Assembly (NCBI GenBank): GCA_964007475.1
Contig: OZ023273.1
Coordinates: 69,999,430-70,063,429 of the forward strand
Length of the DNA: 64,000 nucleotides
Direction of reading: 5' to 3'
From: Hybos culiciformis
Taxonomy: Eukaryota; Arthropoda; Insecta; Diptera; Hybotidae
The translations under genes were made by a program, and so were the position numbers. Every line of letters starts with the position of its first letter. Within the stretch, counting starts at the first letter, position 1. Below, piece after piece: positions 23,470 through 36,399 of this stretch. The notes below the pieces were generated by a model. That model was not told the origin of the DNA. It saw nothing but the letters and a program-made list of their open reading frames with translations, and did no database searches.

Positions 23470-23640
23470 ATAAGACCATAATTGAAGTGTTTATAATTTA
23501 TATCACAATTTTTATCAATAATTATTTAAATAAAATATTTAACCACCATACAAAATAATATATATGGTGGCTAAATTTTCCATAAATAATTATTGATAAA
23601 AATAGTTAAACAGATTTTCACTATTCAATTATGGGTTTTC
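23470..23640. repeat. Hairpin, arms about 75 nt
   Basis: CCATAATTGAA at the left pairs with TTCAATTATGG at the right, TTTTTATCAATAATTATTT with AAATAATTATTGATAAAAA, and ACCACCATA with TATGGTGG around a loop near 23555. The long imperfect stem could be a small MITE or a precursor-like hairpin RNA. Nothing decides between them here. Confidence 0.7.
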
Positions 23641-26600
23641 ACTTAACAGTTCAGATAAAAATTGCATTGTTGTATTTTATAAACTATCAAAAGTTTTATA
23701 GTTTTTGTTATTTATAAATAATATTTTTAGAACAGATGTTCGAATTGACCTTAATTTAAATATCACGCATAATATAAGTTTCGTTCAATTATACATACAT
23801 ACGCTGGATAGCTTTATTTTATTTTTTAAGTTTACCGAAGAACCCATAAATAAAACGATTATAATAACTAAAAGTTATTGGTTCAAAAATTAAATTCTGA
23901 TACCTTATCCTTATTAAAGCGTCTATTACAATCAAAATGATGCTAATTTCAAAAACAAATTGAAAAACTTTTTATAATTACCTAAGTACATCCGTTTGAT
24001 TATATTCGTTTTAAGGCAAAATAAATTATATTGAGAAATTTTTAGTTCAGTTAATAATAATTTTGTCTTTAAAATCAGAAATTCAACATGAATAAAATGG
24101 CTATGTAGAGGATAAAAAATATAATTGAACATCATGTTCTTATTTTTTGCCGTTTAATTTCATTTTCCTTTTTCAATAATTTTAGTTTCTTTAATAATAT
24201 AATTTTTTTTCCGACATTATTTAATTTCTAGTTTTCTATTTTATTTTGTTATCAACTAACATATAATCTTTTATCGACTCTTATAGTTTCTTTTCGCTAT
24301 TTTAAGCGCTATTTGTACTTTGGGATTAGTTCTTGAAGACAAATAAAAGAAAAAAAAATTCAGGATTTAAATCTGAAGACAATGTTTATAAAATAATCAA
24401 ATATTAACTCAGTATTTTTTTTTTATGACAGAAATATGCATCTTAGTTTAGTTATATATGTACTTAAAAAAGCTTTTTCATAATCCTGATATAGTAAAAA
24501 TGAATTTCTTCCAATAAAGATTTTTTTTTTCCAATAAAGATTTTTTTTCCATTAATATTGTTTGCCATCAATCTATATTTGATATTTTGATTTTATTGTT
24601 TTCCTTTTAAACTAAAGCACTTGGGATTACACTCAATAGAAAATAGAATTCAATAAAAAAAATGTTACTTTAAAATTGTAGGCGGATTTTCGATTTAGAA
24701 AAACGTATTTAAGATATGTTTTATTTTTTTTTTATTATTATATTTTCATTTAATATAAATAATGTTTCAAACTGAGGTCCAAATGTTCAAAAAAAAAATG
24801 TTCAAAATTCGAGCATTTCTACTGAATTCATTTAAAGGACAGCTACCTCATTAATGAGCCAATTTTTTAGGTATGTACCTGTAATTGACCTCTAACATGT
24901 GCCGAACAACTTTTTCGTCTTTGAACACAATCGGGTATTTAAACTATTATATCGTCCTAAAATCGGGTTATACCATTTTTATTCGAAATCCATTAAAATT
25001 ATTCAAATATGTAGGTATAAAACTGTCGGCTGAAAGGTTTAACTCCGGATCTTGCAAAAAAGTCTTCAGGCTAGATGAAAGTGAACAAAATTAAAGATTT
25101 GGTATAGCTTAATTTTTAAGGCGATTATAAAATTTCAGTGGAACGGACGAACAAACATACTTATAAACAACATTTATTATTAGATAAATTAATTTAAAAA
25201 ATTTTGTTATTCCTTAAGAAAATAACCAATTTTAAAACGTAAAGATTCTACATGTAACCATTTTTTTTTACAAACCTTATTAATCTTTCTTCCACAGTCT
25301 TAAGTAAATTATCTTATTAAAGAAAAACTAATTTTGTTTTGAGTTTTCGGTTAGGTACAAAAGATACAAAGCACGATCCCATTTTTGCCATCCCACTCAA
25401 CTAACTTCATCCCTATTGCAGGCATTAGCTGATAAATATGATGGTCGAAAACAGTGGGAAAAGATGAAATAAAAAAAGATTGCTTTCCTATTTATAATAT
25501 CAAAAGTTTGATATATTATGAATCATTAAATTGTATAGCAATTAATTTACAAGATATTAAGCGATAACTTTCAATAATTTTAATTACCTCCACGATTTGG
25601 TTAAACCAAACTCATTTCCAAATGAAACTGAAAATAAAAAAAAAAACAATTAACATAAAGTGCATTTTAAGCCCTGTATAACAGTACGAGTAAAAAAATA
25701 AGATGATAAGGTATAAATGTTTTTAGATTTTATATGAAAAGCTGGACTTACATCTTACATGTATTCCATTTTATTTTGTATTCTGTACAAATATAACAAT
25801 TTCAATAACATGTTTATCATGTTTGACATTTATGGTGTACGTTCGTAGAAAATCAAAATTTTTATATCCAATTTATATAATTGTATATCTTATATAATAT
25901 AATATAAATTAATTAATATAAATTATATAATATAAATTAAGCTCGTTGTTCTTAAATAAACCTAGATATATCTTATTTTGAAACTATTTAAAGGCGCCAA
26001 AAAATTAGCAATCTTTTGGGAGATTTTATTAAAGTTAATTCTATTTATGCATTATTTTTGTTGAAAAAAGTAAAGAAACAACTAATTTTTATAAAATAAA
26101 GTACTTATGTTTATAAAAAATTTTTAAAACAAATTGAAAAAAAATTCAAATAAAAGTATTCGAATAAAACAAAAAATTTTCAAGAGTGGTATTACTGCAA
26201 TTAATTAATTTGATTTTATTATTTATTCCAAACTGCTTGTGTTAAATTTGAAGTTCTCATGAAAAGTGTGACTAAAAGAAGTACTGTTATTTTAGTCTGA
26301 TTTTGTATACGTATTTCAATTTGAGGAAAACCCGAAGCCTTTATGATGGCATTGGCAATGTATTATGTAGCTTTCGTAAAATAAATTTTTAGTTGAAGCT
26401 AAAAAAGTTAATTTTTTTTTTTCAAGAAGAACAATGGAAAATTTGCTAACTCAGGAAATAAAAAAATAGTATTGCCGTAAGCTTTTATGTCTAAATGCTT
26501 CATGCTGATACAATTCTTTTTAATTCAAATCATACATTTAATATCTATGATAATAAAAAATAATTTTTATTCTTCTGTCTTCAGAACCAGATTTCAATTA

Positions 26601-28580
26601 TTTACAATTATGTATATTTTTTGTGTATCAATGTCAGTCAATTAGGAGAAACAAGACAATGACAAATTCAAGAAAGAAAACTATGGATGATAACAAAAAT
26701 ATATAAAAAAAAAAACTAAAATATGTAATATATTTGAATGTACATTGTATATATACTTACAACACCTTTGTATCAAAAAGTGAAAGTAAATGAAATAAAT
26801 ATCCTTCAATATTACTATAAAATACTAACACAATCTAATATATCTTTTATATATTTATATTGAATGAAATAAATGATGTTTGAAAAAAGAGTATTTCTGT
26901 TGTAAATAATATTTCCTTAATTAATTTATTAGTATCGAAATTGAAGCCACTATACGATATTCCGAAAAATATTTAATACAATTCAGAATTCAATAAAATA
27001 ATATTGCTATAGATTTATGATTTTGCTTCAGATCAAAAAGTCAAAAAAATTTTCAATTATTTAGAGGAAAATCTGGAAAAGTAAAATTCAAATAATAATA
27101 ATTTTATTAAACACCACCACGGGAGCTAATTTTTAGATATATATAATAAAAAAAATTTAATAAATTGATCAATTTTAAATGTACTTTTCTGGGTGACGTT
27201 TTTGTGAAATAAGTTAATAAAACTTTCAATTTATTTTTATTTTGTAAAATTTTCAGGACTAGGACGCGAAGTGACTTAAAGTTCATTAAAATTAAGTAAA
27301 GTTGTTATGTTATATGTTAAAAAATAGACGCGACATTATGACCTTTCTAAATTTAAATTGTGATAAAGTCAATGCAATTTTTTTCAGAAAATTAAAAATA
27401 TCAGGCCGAAATTCTGTATTTTAAAATAATTTTTGGAGAAAATGTTTATGTATTTTCAAAAATCTGCGTGTCGAAATTTTGTATTTTTTTCACAGATATA
27501 CAAAATGTTGACTCACAGAACTTAATTTAGAGATACGTAAGTCTTCAAAGTCTTCAAGTTTTTCAAAAATGTGATAAAATCTATCGAACATACTGAAATT
27601 TAATCCTATCATGGAAAATAATTTCATTTCTTTGTATCACAAAAATTTTGCCTTAAAGTTAAATTATTTTTTTCTAATTTAGATTTATTCAAGAAATGTT
27701 ATCAAAAATAAAATATATATATAATCTCCTCTCATCATCTTCACGACGATCATCCTCAAGAGGATTTTTATTGTAATTGCAAATTTAATTCACTGTAATC
27801 TTTTTTCATTGTAAATTTATATTTATTCGCACCCTTCAAATTTATATACATTACGATTTCTAGGATTTTTTATTACAATTAAAATCATTGAATTCCAAAA
27901 CGGTACTGAATTATGTATACTGCCTATTATGTCTAATATAAATGTAGTAGTAGTGATTAAGAGTACTGTGTACTAAAAATTCCGGTATATCTATGAATAT
28001 ATTTTCTATATTTAATATGAAGTAATAACTTCAAATAATGGATGCTAGATCATTGGAGGTCATCAGTGAAAATAATGACAGCACAAATATTTAAGAAAAT
28101 AGACCATTAAACATACCTACACCAGACTAAAGCCAAATCCAGTTTTTCAGATTATTATAAATTATAGCGATTCTGTATTTATATCTTTTCTTTGCTATTT
28201 AGCTCAGCATGTTAAAATTAAAGTTTCATTTTATTCAATTTACCTGTACTTTAATCAACTATTCATAGATAAAAAAAAATCTATGACCTAACTAAATTAT
28301 TCAAGTCTCGTTTCAATTCTCTATATGATTATCCCTATATTGTAATCTTTTGGGATTAGAGAAAGACATTGTATTCATATACTGTGAAAATACTTTTTTT
28401 TAATTTAATAAACAAATAGTAACTTTAATTCATAAAAAAATATGTATGCTTCAATATTATGTATATACTGTATTATGCAATTTTTCTGAATGAGTGAAAA
28501 TATATACGAATTTGCTGAATACTTATCTAAAACAAGTTAGTTAGAATGTGTTTATTCTTATTATGTATTTACTCTACAGA
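23641..28580. other. Gene desert upstream of myosuppressin
   Basis: No supported exon. A slightly more complex stretch at about 24780-25160 includes TTCAGTGGAACGGACGAACAAACATACTT-like sequence, which resembles a retroelement tail, but no coding remnant was found. Regulatory DNA for the neuropeptide gene may lie here. Confidence 0.5.
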
Positions 28581-29157
28581 ATGTCGCAAATTTCAGCTTT
28601 AGTAATGTTAGCAATGGTTTTATGCGCAACATGCCAACAACAACCTCCGTAAGAGTTTCCATTTTCTTTCATCATTAAATAAAAAATTACTAATATAAAT
28701 TTAATTTTTATTTTAGGCTATGTGAGCCAGGTGTTTTTGAACAAATGCCCCCGCATATAAAAAAAGTTTGTCTTGCTTTGGGAAACTCAAACCAATTGTC
28801 GAATTCGTTGAATAATTATATTAAAAATGAGGCAGCTGGTACGATTAATACATTTCTTATTATTAAATACATTACAAGATTATTTTTATGATTAAAATTA
28901 AAAAATTTGATGCCATAAATATGTAGTTTCTTTCCACAATATTAAATTAAAAAAAGCCTTATTTGCACAAAATCTTGAGTATTTAAAATAGTAACTATTT
29001 AAATTCTATGATTTCTTTTGGATTTCTTATTTTACTATTAATTTTTTTTTTTTTTATTTCAGCACTTCTTTATAAAACCGATGATATGCTTCAACCCAAT
29101 GCTGGCAAACGGACTGATGTGGATCATGTGTTTTTAAGATTCGGACGAAAACGTTAA
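28581..29157 (+). CDS. Ms: Myosuppressin prepropeptide
   Basis: Secreted neuropeptide precursor of 94 residues in three exons: 28581-28648, 28717-28838 and 29063-29157. The start [20 protein letters not shown] is a signal peptide. The middle part holds the two conserved cysteines, in [19 protein letters not shown] and following. The C-terminus is [21 protein letters not shown], so dibasic cleavage and amidation would release [15 protein letters not shown]. This peptide inhibits visceral and heart muscle in insects through a G-protein-coupled receptor. The Thr at position 1 is the form known from flies; most other insects carry pyroglutamate. Splice phases are consistent. A poly(A) signal follows near 29390. 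It stands alone, with a gene desert on its 5' side. Confidence 0.97.
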
Positions 29158-30172
29158 ATTTTGAAAACTAGAAATTGAATCTAAATAGAAAAATTTTCCC
29201 TAAACAAAAAAAAATTGTTAATAATTTAAATGTTTAAAATTTTTATTTTATTTAAAATCAATTATTATTTTGTACATAAATTTGAATTACTTTTTTAAGA
29301 CTAAAAGGTTCATCTCCAATTTTTTTTTTAATTTTGTTTTATCTAAAAAATATTGTATGTACGTGAATTGAATACAAAATGAAAATTAAATAAAAAATAA
29401 CAATTGTTTTCCTCTCAATTGGTTGCATAAAAAACTTGTTTTTCATTATTAATTATTTAAGATATTTAGGTTATATTATATTTTTTATATTATTTTTTTT
29501 TTTATTCTCAGCCTGATCTGAAACGATGTTAATTCTGTGGCAAAACGGAATAACAACATAAGTCCAAAAAAGTCGTTTTTCAGGAAAACAATTTAAAGTA
29601 ATATTTCCATCTGTAAAATGATATAAAAACGAGATTATGCTGTTATGTAATAAGGAATATTTCAGTTAATAATTGAGCGATTATTCCAAAAAATTGACAG
29701 AATAGAAATAAGAACACGTAGAAAAAGATGGCATTAATAACTCGATTTCGACATAACTCGACATATGCTCTTATTCCTTATTGCCACATATTGATCTATG
29801 TCTGTAAGTGAATTCTTACGAATATTAGAACTTTAGATTCAAGTCACAGCAACGAGGTTTGGCTGCAAATAAACTATAAACAAATTTACGAAATTTTTTT
29901 TTTTGTTAATAAAAGTTAGTGAAAATATTTCAAAAGTTTATGGATGTAGATCGACTGGAAGTTAATCGTTCTGTTGAGCCCTATGCTTGAAGTCAGGACC
30001 AAATATTCAACAATTTCCCAATAATAATAAGTAAAAGTATTCTCAAAACAATAAATCCAATTTCTATCTGCATTAAAAAAAAATTAATAACAATAGATAT
30101 TCGAAGTTTTATTGAATTTTTATTTAATTTTTTTTTAGGACAGCATAATATTTACATAATTTATTGAACTAA
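29158..30172. other. Intergenic, 3' UTRs, nothing else recognised
   Basis: Contains the myosuppressin 3' UTR and, approached from the other side, the 3' region of the MICOS gene. A moderately complex stretch at 29510-29870 has no coding frame and no clear inverted repeat. Confidence 0.55.
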
Positions 30173-33100
30173 TTATTTTTTTGATGAAAACACAGCATCT
30201 TTTGCTGATTTGGCCAAATCAGTAATACTATCAGTTAATTGACTAATGGTGGTTGGAAATTTAGGCAAATTGAATTGATCATCACCTGGTTTAGCACCAA
30301 CAGCAAAATTATAAGCAATGTTAACCCCTTTTTTAGCTTCAGATAAACCTTTCTGAGCGTATACACCAGCTTCTTCAGGATAACAAACTGAGGCAACAGC
30401 TCCAGCACCAATCCCTGAGTACAAAATTCTCTTTATGAAGCCACCACGCAAGGCCAAAATAAGGCCAGAAAGTGCACCAATCGCAATAGCTCCAACACGA
30501 GGAAAAGTGTTATCTGGTTCATTTAAGTAATCGAAAACAACTGAAATATAAAATTTTTCGAATGAAATCAAATAAATAAAAATAAATTGGTGCGACGTGT
30601 CAATAATTCAATAATAATTAAACACAAATACCCTTAATTGACCAATTTACGTATCTATCTGTATAATTTACACAGAGCAGTTCCAACTCACTTACAAAAA
30701 TTATAAATTTTGAACATAAAAGAACTGTTTTAATCCCGATTTTTTTTTAAGAATTCCGAAAAAAGGAAAAGAACAAATACTCACTAAAAAATTACTTACA
30801 TTTTGAATGACCCTTGCCAGTTTCAATGACGTCATTGAATTTATCTTTTTGTGATGTTACCGCGTTATATCCAGATTCAAATTCAACTCTCACTACCCTT
30901 ATACCACTTTCAATGGCTTCTGAAACAGCTGAATTTTTTGGTGGGTGTGATACTGCTTTAGGTCTGAAAAAAGAGAATGTATACCATTATTTTTAATTAG
31001 CATAAATAATGTGGTGGGTGTAATTGGGAATTCAGAATTGAGTATCTTTGCGGATGATATGAAAATCTTCAAGAGAGTGTTGAGCGAACAAGATTGTTTG
31101 CTCTCAAATATGATTTAGACTTGTTCACTGTTTGGTGTGAAAAGAATTTTCCGTCGTTGAATGTTGACAAATGTTCAGTAATTACCTTCTCTCGCTTGAA
31201 ATATACCACCTACTTCTAGTATAGCTTAGTTGGTGGTATCAGTGAAGAGATTCTCAACGGTTTGTGATCTTGGAGTGACTTTTGATACGAGGATGGATTT
31301 TAAGGACCATTACAACTTGATTATTAATAAGGCCTTCTCTTTGTTGGTTTTTATTAAGAGATGGTCTAGGTAGTTTAATAGTATTGTTGTAACGAAGTCA
31401 ATTTATTGTACTCCCTATACTTGAGTATTGCTCCCAAGTATGGTTGCTGTGTTTTGAAGTTGACGTAAATAGAATTGAAAGTCTGCAAAAATATTTATTG
31501 AGATTTGTATTTAGATCATTATCGTGGCGTGATTCATTTACTCTTCCGTCCTATTCGGACCGTATTTAATTGCTCGGCACTTAAAAATAGCCAAATCTTG
31601 ATAGAAAGGCACAGCACAGTTTATGGTAAAAATCGGACAATTGAGAAAATGTTATCTGAAGCAAATATGGTTTCAGATATTTTTGAAATAACGGATACGA
31701 AATCGATATTGAAGTCAAAGTTGAGGAGACTAAATGGTATGACTGTCTAAAATGTGGTTTGTTGTTTTTAATTTATGTGACTTGGTTTGTTCTTATTTTT
31801 TATGTAATTTTGATTCATATTGAGCAATTTGAACATATTTCTATAATTAATAATATTTAATACAAAAATGATACTGAAATAAAGTCAGCCTGCATTATAG
31901 CTTGTATCAAATCTAATATCAAAAATTAAATTCTCGAACGAATTGTCAATTCAGAATTCTGTGTTCCCTCAAATTTTCTAGCTTGTTTAATAATTGAGTT
32001 GGGGGTGTATCTTAATACCACTGCACTTCAAGGCAATAAATTGCCATGAAAACTTTACCATCACTCTCATATACATGCTAATACGAGAAGAGAGGGCTCG
32101 GTACGAAGCATGCAATGGAAAATTAATATTTCCACCAAACGATGCTTAAATCAAGCATCAGAAAAGAAAAAAAAAAGAATTATAGAAAAAAAAACATGAA
32201 ACACTAAGAACAAGTCTCGTTTCTGATAAACAACGAAATCACTAGTGACATGTCACATAACACAAAGAATAGTTTCCATTCAAAAAAAAAAAATTTAAAG
32301 GAAGAAGATTAGAAGAGGAGTATATTAAAAAAAATAAAGAATAGAAAAAATAGAAGTAAAATAAACAGATAGAAGTTAAATATTAATTAAAGTCTTCCAA
32401 TGTTATTTGAGAAAAAAGAATTAGTTTTTAAACCAGCTTTAAGAGATGCCTTAGAAATATTAAGGTAAAAAACATGATGGTTTTTATTAGCAAAAACAAG
32501 CATTCGAGAAATGGAATCATTGCATCCATATTCGGTTCTATGGTAAGCAACTTCAAATAAGTTAGAAGTTCGGAGGCTTCTGGTATTAACTCGAAAGTTG
32601 ATCTTCTCTAGAATAAAAGGAGAAATAATTTCACCAATAATAATTTGATGAATGAAAACAACATTTGCAAATTCACGTCTGTCTTGAAGAGATTCAAGCT
32701 TAATGAGATTTAAGCGTTCTGTGTACGGTGGAAGGATTAAGTTATCCTTCCAAGGAAGATGCCTTAATGCAAATCTAAGAAATTTTTTTTGAATGGATTC
32801 GATTCTGTTGATGTCGACAGAAAAAATGGGTGACCATACTTGAGAGGCATATTCTAACAATGATCTCACAAGAGATGTAAAAAGAAGTCTGGTTATAAAT
32901 GGGTCACAGAACTCTCTTGACCAACGTTTAATAAAACCTAGAGTGGAATTTGCTTTATTTACAATTGCATTTACATGTGGTTTAAATGTCAATTGGTAAT
33001 CACATAAAATGCCGAGATTTCTAACTTCATTGACTCTGGGAATAAGAATATTATTAAGTGTATATTGAAAATTAATAGGATTTCTTTTCCTTGAAAATGA

Positions 33101-33714
33101 TATATTTTGACATTTAGACACATTAAGAAGAAGATTATTCTTAATACAAAAAGTAATGCAACATGAACGCTAGGTATAAATGTATAATATAATCAATTCG
33201 GTTTCAATTGAATGATATTCGAATTTAATAATTTGTTGTAAAAAGTTTGTGAGCTCAAGCTCTGATAAGCATTGTAAAAGTCACTAAACAATGTTCAAAA
33301 ATTATTGAATTATTGAATAGGTACCTACCTGCCTAATATTTTGAACAATGAATAAGTGAATTACCTACTACAAGTGTGATCACTTATTATTTGTAATTAA
33401 TCATGAGATCCTTTAGATTTAAATTTTTTAACATTATTGGCTATTATCTCAATAGTTTATCTTAAATATTGGTTCGGTATCTACATTCAACACGCATTCC
33501 CTGAATGGGTCTAGTTGTAATTCGGTATGTTCCATGAAAAAGTTTATGAATCTTACTTATTAGCATCATGAAGTGGAGCATAAAGTGGCAAATCAGATGG
33601 TCGACATTTATAATGTTCGTTTTTTGCTTCTTTTGTTGCCTCAGCTGATTCATTCTTTTTAACAGCAACTGCGGCCCAAATTGGAGGACTTGTCAATAAA
33701 ATTTTACGAATCAT
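30173..33714 (-). CDS. MICOS complex subunit MIC26/MIC27 (apolipoprotein O-like)
   Basis: Inner mitochondrial membrane protein of the MICOS complex that shapes cristae junctions. Three exons on the minus strand, 33557-33714, 30800-30963 and 30173-30540, give 229 residues with consistent phases. The protein begins MIRKILLTSPPIWAAVAV, followed by a segment ending LPLYAPLHDANK. The second exon holds SAVSEAIESGIRVVRVEFE. The third holds FPRVGAIAIGALSGLILALR and GGFIKRILYSGIGAGAVASV, the glycine-rich membrane segments of the ApoO/MIC26-27 family, ahead of a charged tail ending AKDAVFSSKK. Family assignment rests on the PRVG plus Gly-rich hairpin and the overall length; I cannot tell MIC26 from MIC27. 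The first intron (30964-33556) is 2.6 kb, unusually long for this window, because it contains two LINE fragments. Confidence 0.88.
31017..31925 (+). mobile_element. 5'-truncated Jockey/CR1-type LINE fragment
   Basis: Reading along the plus strand, the first frame gives NSELSIFADDMKIFKRVLSE, where FADD is the catalytic core of a reverse transcriptase. After frameshifts come LFTVWCEKNFPSLNVDKCSV and, near the end, the C-terminal part to LNGMTV-stop at 31750. The 3' tail carries GAAATAAAGTCAGCCTGCAT before an AT-rich end near 31925. The insertion lies inside the MICOS gene intron, opposite to that gene's direction. The coding frame is broken. Confidence 0.85.
32280..33175 (-). mobile_element. 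LINE fragment facing the first one
   Basis: A frame from 33121 to 32387 on the minus strand is intact for 244 codons: SKCQNISFSRKR, GILCDYQLTFKPHVNAIVNK, LLEYASQVWSP, IQKKFLRFALR and RREFANVVFIHQ are the region downstream of the reverse-transcriptase catalytic site in Jockey/CR1-type LINEs. It is 5'-truncated near 33175 and has no catalytic motif, so it is not functional. It points toward the LINE at 31017-31925, and its orientation is the same as that of the host MICOS gene. Confidence 0.87.
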
Positions 33715-34051
33715 TTTTTTTTTGTAGGTACCTAAAATAATTTTTCCAAAAATAAAATTAAAGTCACTGTCACATTACAATAATCCCAAAAATAAATACA
33801 AATTTAGTATTTATTTTAAATTTTGCACTTACAAGTAACTACTATACTTTGTTTTTTTTTTAATCTATATTATTTTTACATTAAAAAAATAAAAATCCAA
33901 AATCTTGCATAATTTTTATTAATGTTTTTATTTTATTTGCTTCGTCCAAGAACAAAATCAAAGTTGACATTTAATAAGACAGGAATGGGGAACATGCGTA
34001 TTATTTCTTACCGCCAAAACCTAACTTCGTGATGATGCGTTTAAACTAAAC
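33715..34051. other. Upstream region of the MICOS gene
   Basis: AT-rich leader and upstream DNA of the minus-strand MICOS gene. No promoter element could be assigned with confidence. Confidence 0.4.
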
Positions 34052-34326
34052 GGCGCCGGCATTTGTTCGAGGGACATTTGTCCGCGATGAAATTTGTATG
34101 GAAAACTTCGCGGACAAATGTCATTTTACAAAATGACATTTGTCCGCCGCCTCCACCCGCCTCTCGTTGTGCCGATTCTGAGTGGTTCACGTCATCAGCG
34201 GACAAATGTCATTTTTGAAATTTTTATCGCGGACAAATGACATTTTGCAAAATTACATTTGTCCGCGGCGGACAAAAGTCATTTCGAACCCCGGACAAAT
34301 GTCCCGCGGACAAAAATCCAACCCCC
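34052..34326. mobile_element. Fold-back element C, word ACATTTGTCCGC
   Basis: Repeats of GCGGACAAATGTCATTTT and its complement alternate through 275 bp. AACTAAAC occurs at 34044-34051 and 34327-34334, an 8-bp target duplication (9 bp with one mismatch if the right end is taken one base earlier). The ends GGCGCCGGC and, on the other strand, GGGGGTTGG resemble those of element A. Non-coding. Confidence 0.8.
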
Positions 34327-34602
34327 AACTAAACATGTGAAAAAAAAATATACAGTGGCTGTACTTATTTTTACAAATACTATTTTACAAGACAAATAAT
34401 AAAAAATTAAAGAATTTCAGGATTTATTAGAAGAATTAATGAGAGAAAATTTCTTTAAAATTGTTATAAAAAATAAAATATAAAATACATTTTTATATTT
34501 TTTTTCATTAAAAAAATTATAAAATTAAAAATTTTTTATTCAAAAAAAAATTTTAAATGAAAAGTAAAAACTAAATCTGTTATGAGAAAAAACTATGTTT
34601 AA

Positions 34603-34785
34603 GAGTACGATTCAAATCACTTGACCAATCCGTTATGAAAAGCTTTCCCTTTCCATTACAAAATTCCATACAAAATTGCATGAGCTTTTTTTCTAAAATA
34701 ATTTCCCCTAAATTTTGTATGAAATTTTGCAATGGAAAGGGAAAGCTTTGCATAACGGATTGGTCAAGTGATTTGAATCGTACTC
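34603..34785. mobile_element. Short inverted-repeat element, arms about 75 bp
   Basis: The left arm starts GAGTACGATTCAAATCACTT and runs through GACCAATCCGTTATG; the right arm is its close reverse complement, ending CGTACTC. The loop is about 30 bp. Probably a MITE; no reliable target duplication was seen. Confidence 0.75.
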
Positions 34786-35123
34786 AACCTGTAAATTAAG
34801 AAAATAAAAACATGTAAAAAAAATTATAACTTTTTTTCTGCGGCTTTGTGTAAAAAATTCTTAAAGGGGGTGTCCTATCTTATTATATGTCATCTTTGGC
34901 AAATCATCCAAATGACATTATTATCAAAAGTAAAAATTGTGTGGCAGCGCTTTTTTATTCCAACATAATTTCAATTTTAGGAATGCGAACAAAACACAAC
35001 TATTTGTCAAAAAAAAATCTGCACAATGCGTAAATCTGATCGAACCAAACAAAAATTTTTAAAGCGCCTTATTTTATATGGAATTTTATTTTTAATTGGA
35101 TTTTCTAGATACGATGATATATA

Positions 35124-36399
35124 GTGCGTTCAGTAAGTACCGATTGTCCGTAGCTAAGGAATTCCCTTTTCTGCAAAATCCTGCAAATAACTTCTGCAAA
35201 CCCCTACGATAAGGAAAGCTGTGACATTTCATTTTAAAATCATATACATTAAAAAATTTTATATGCGCATATGAAATGTGTCATTTGTTGTATTTCAGAT
35301 TTTAAAGAATCATTTGTAACATTTATTAATAATATGCATGTATATTGTTTAAGGGAATACAAATTTAATGAAATTTCAAAAATTCTGCCTTTTTTTTAAA
35401 TGTTTTTAAGCTAACACATACCTAATAAAACTTACTTAATACAAATTGTCTAGTAAAATGCATGAACAAAAATTGAGTGAATGTGTTTTTTTACATATAT
35501 TTATGTTTCCTACTCTGTATTGAATCAAGCTGAATATGGCTTGCAAGTTCTTTAATAGAGCAAAAAAGTACGAACAATTTACTTTTTAAATAGGATCTTG
35601 CCTCACTTCAACATGAATTATTACTTCCTATTCACTAGTGGTTCACCGATGAAAAAGTATTTCTATTTCTAAAACTAGTGTCATGCTATTGTTGAACAAA
35701 TATTAAAAATACAAAGCACCTGACCTGATGCCTTATTAACATTATGATAATGTATGTTGCCGTTCTCCCTTCTTTACGAAGTTTCTTAATATTTTCTTGT
35801 TGTAGCGAATTTTTATTCAAAAGATAAAATGTTTGATATCTCGAAAACTAAGGAAGATATCTAAAATTTTTATTTAATTTGCATAATTAATTGAAAAAAA
35901 ATCATCATAAAGGAAGGATAGCTTGTAGTGAAATGTAAACAAGAACTCGGTATAAACCTTTTTAAAGTATATGGGTTGAACTAAATTTGATAAAATATGT
36001 AAATAAAATTAAAAATTTTATATTTTTATTAAACATTTTATATTTTTATTTAAAATTTTGTATTTTATTAAAATAAAAATATAAAATTTCAAATTTTATT
36101 TAGGAAAACAAAAAATTTTGTTAAAATTAACTTTTTTTGTTTGTTTTTAATTAAAATTATCAATGTCCTTAGCTAAGGCCAACTAAAAAGTACTCCCAGA
36201 ATACGGACTATTATGGGAAATTATAAAATTTCCCTTTGCAGAAGTTTTGAGGTAGGATTGCATTACTGAACGATTTTTTATAGAAATTGTCTGTATTTAA
36301 GGACTTTAGCTGTCAGATTTTGTCTTTCACAAACTTCAGATTGTCTGCAACGTAGGATTTTGTCACTAGCTAAGGACAATCTGTACTTACTGAACGTAC
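35124..36399. mobile_element. TA-flanked inverted-repeat element of 1.28 kb
   Basis: The left end GTGCGTTCAGTAAGTACCGA and the right end, on the other strand, GTACGTTCAGTAAGTACAGA agree at most positions and continue through TTGTCCNTAGCTA. TA stands outside both ends (35122-35123, 36400-36401). The phrase GTCCTTAGCTAAGG recurs internally near 36165. No transposase frame survives, so it is a non-autonomous or eroded Tc1/mariner-type element. Confidence 0.8.

Noticed and set aside
32387..33121. 244-codon frame considered as a host gene
   Set aside because: Its sequence is the C-terminal part of a LINE polyprotein, it lies in an intron and it lacks the start and the catalytic core.
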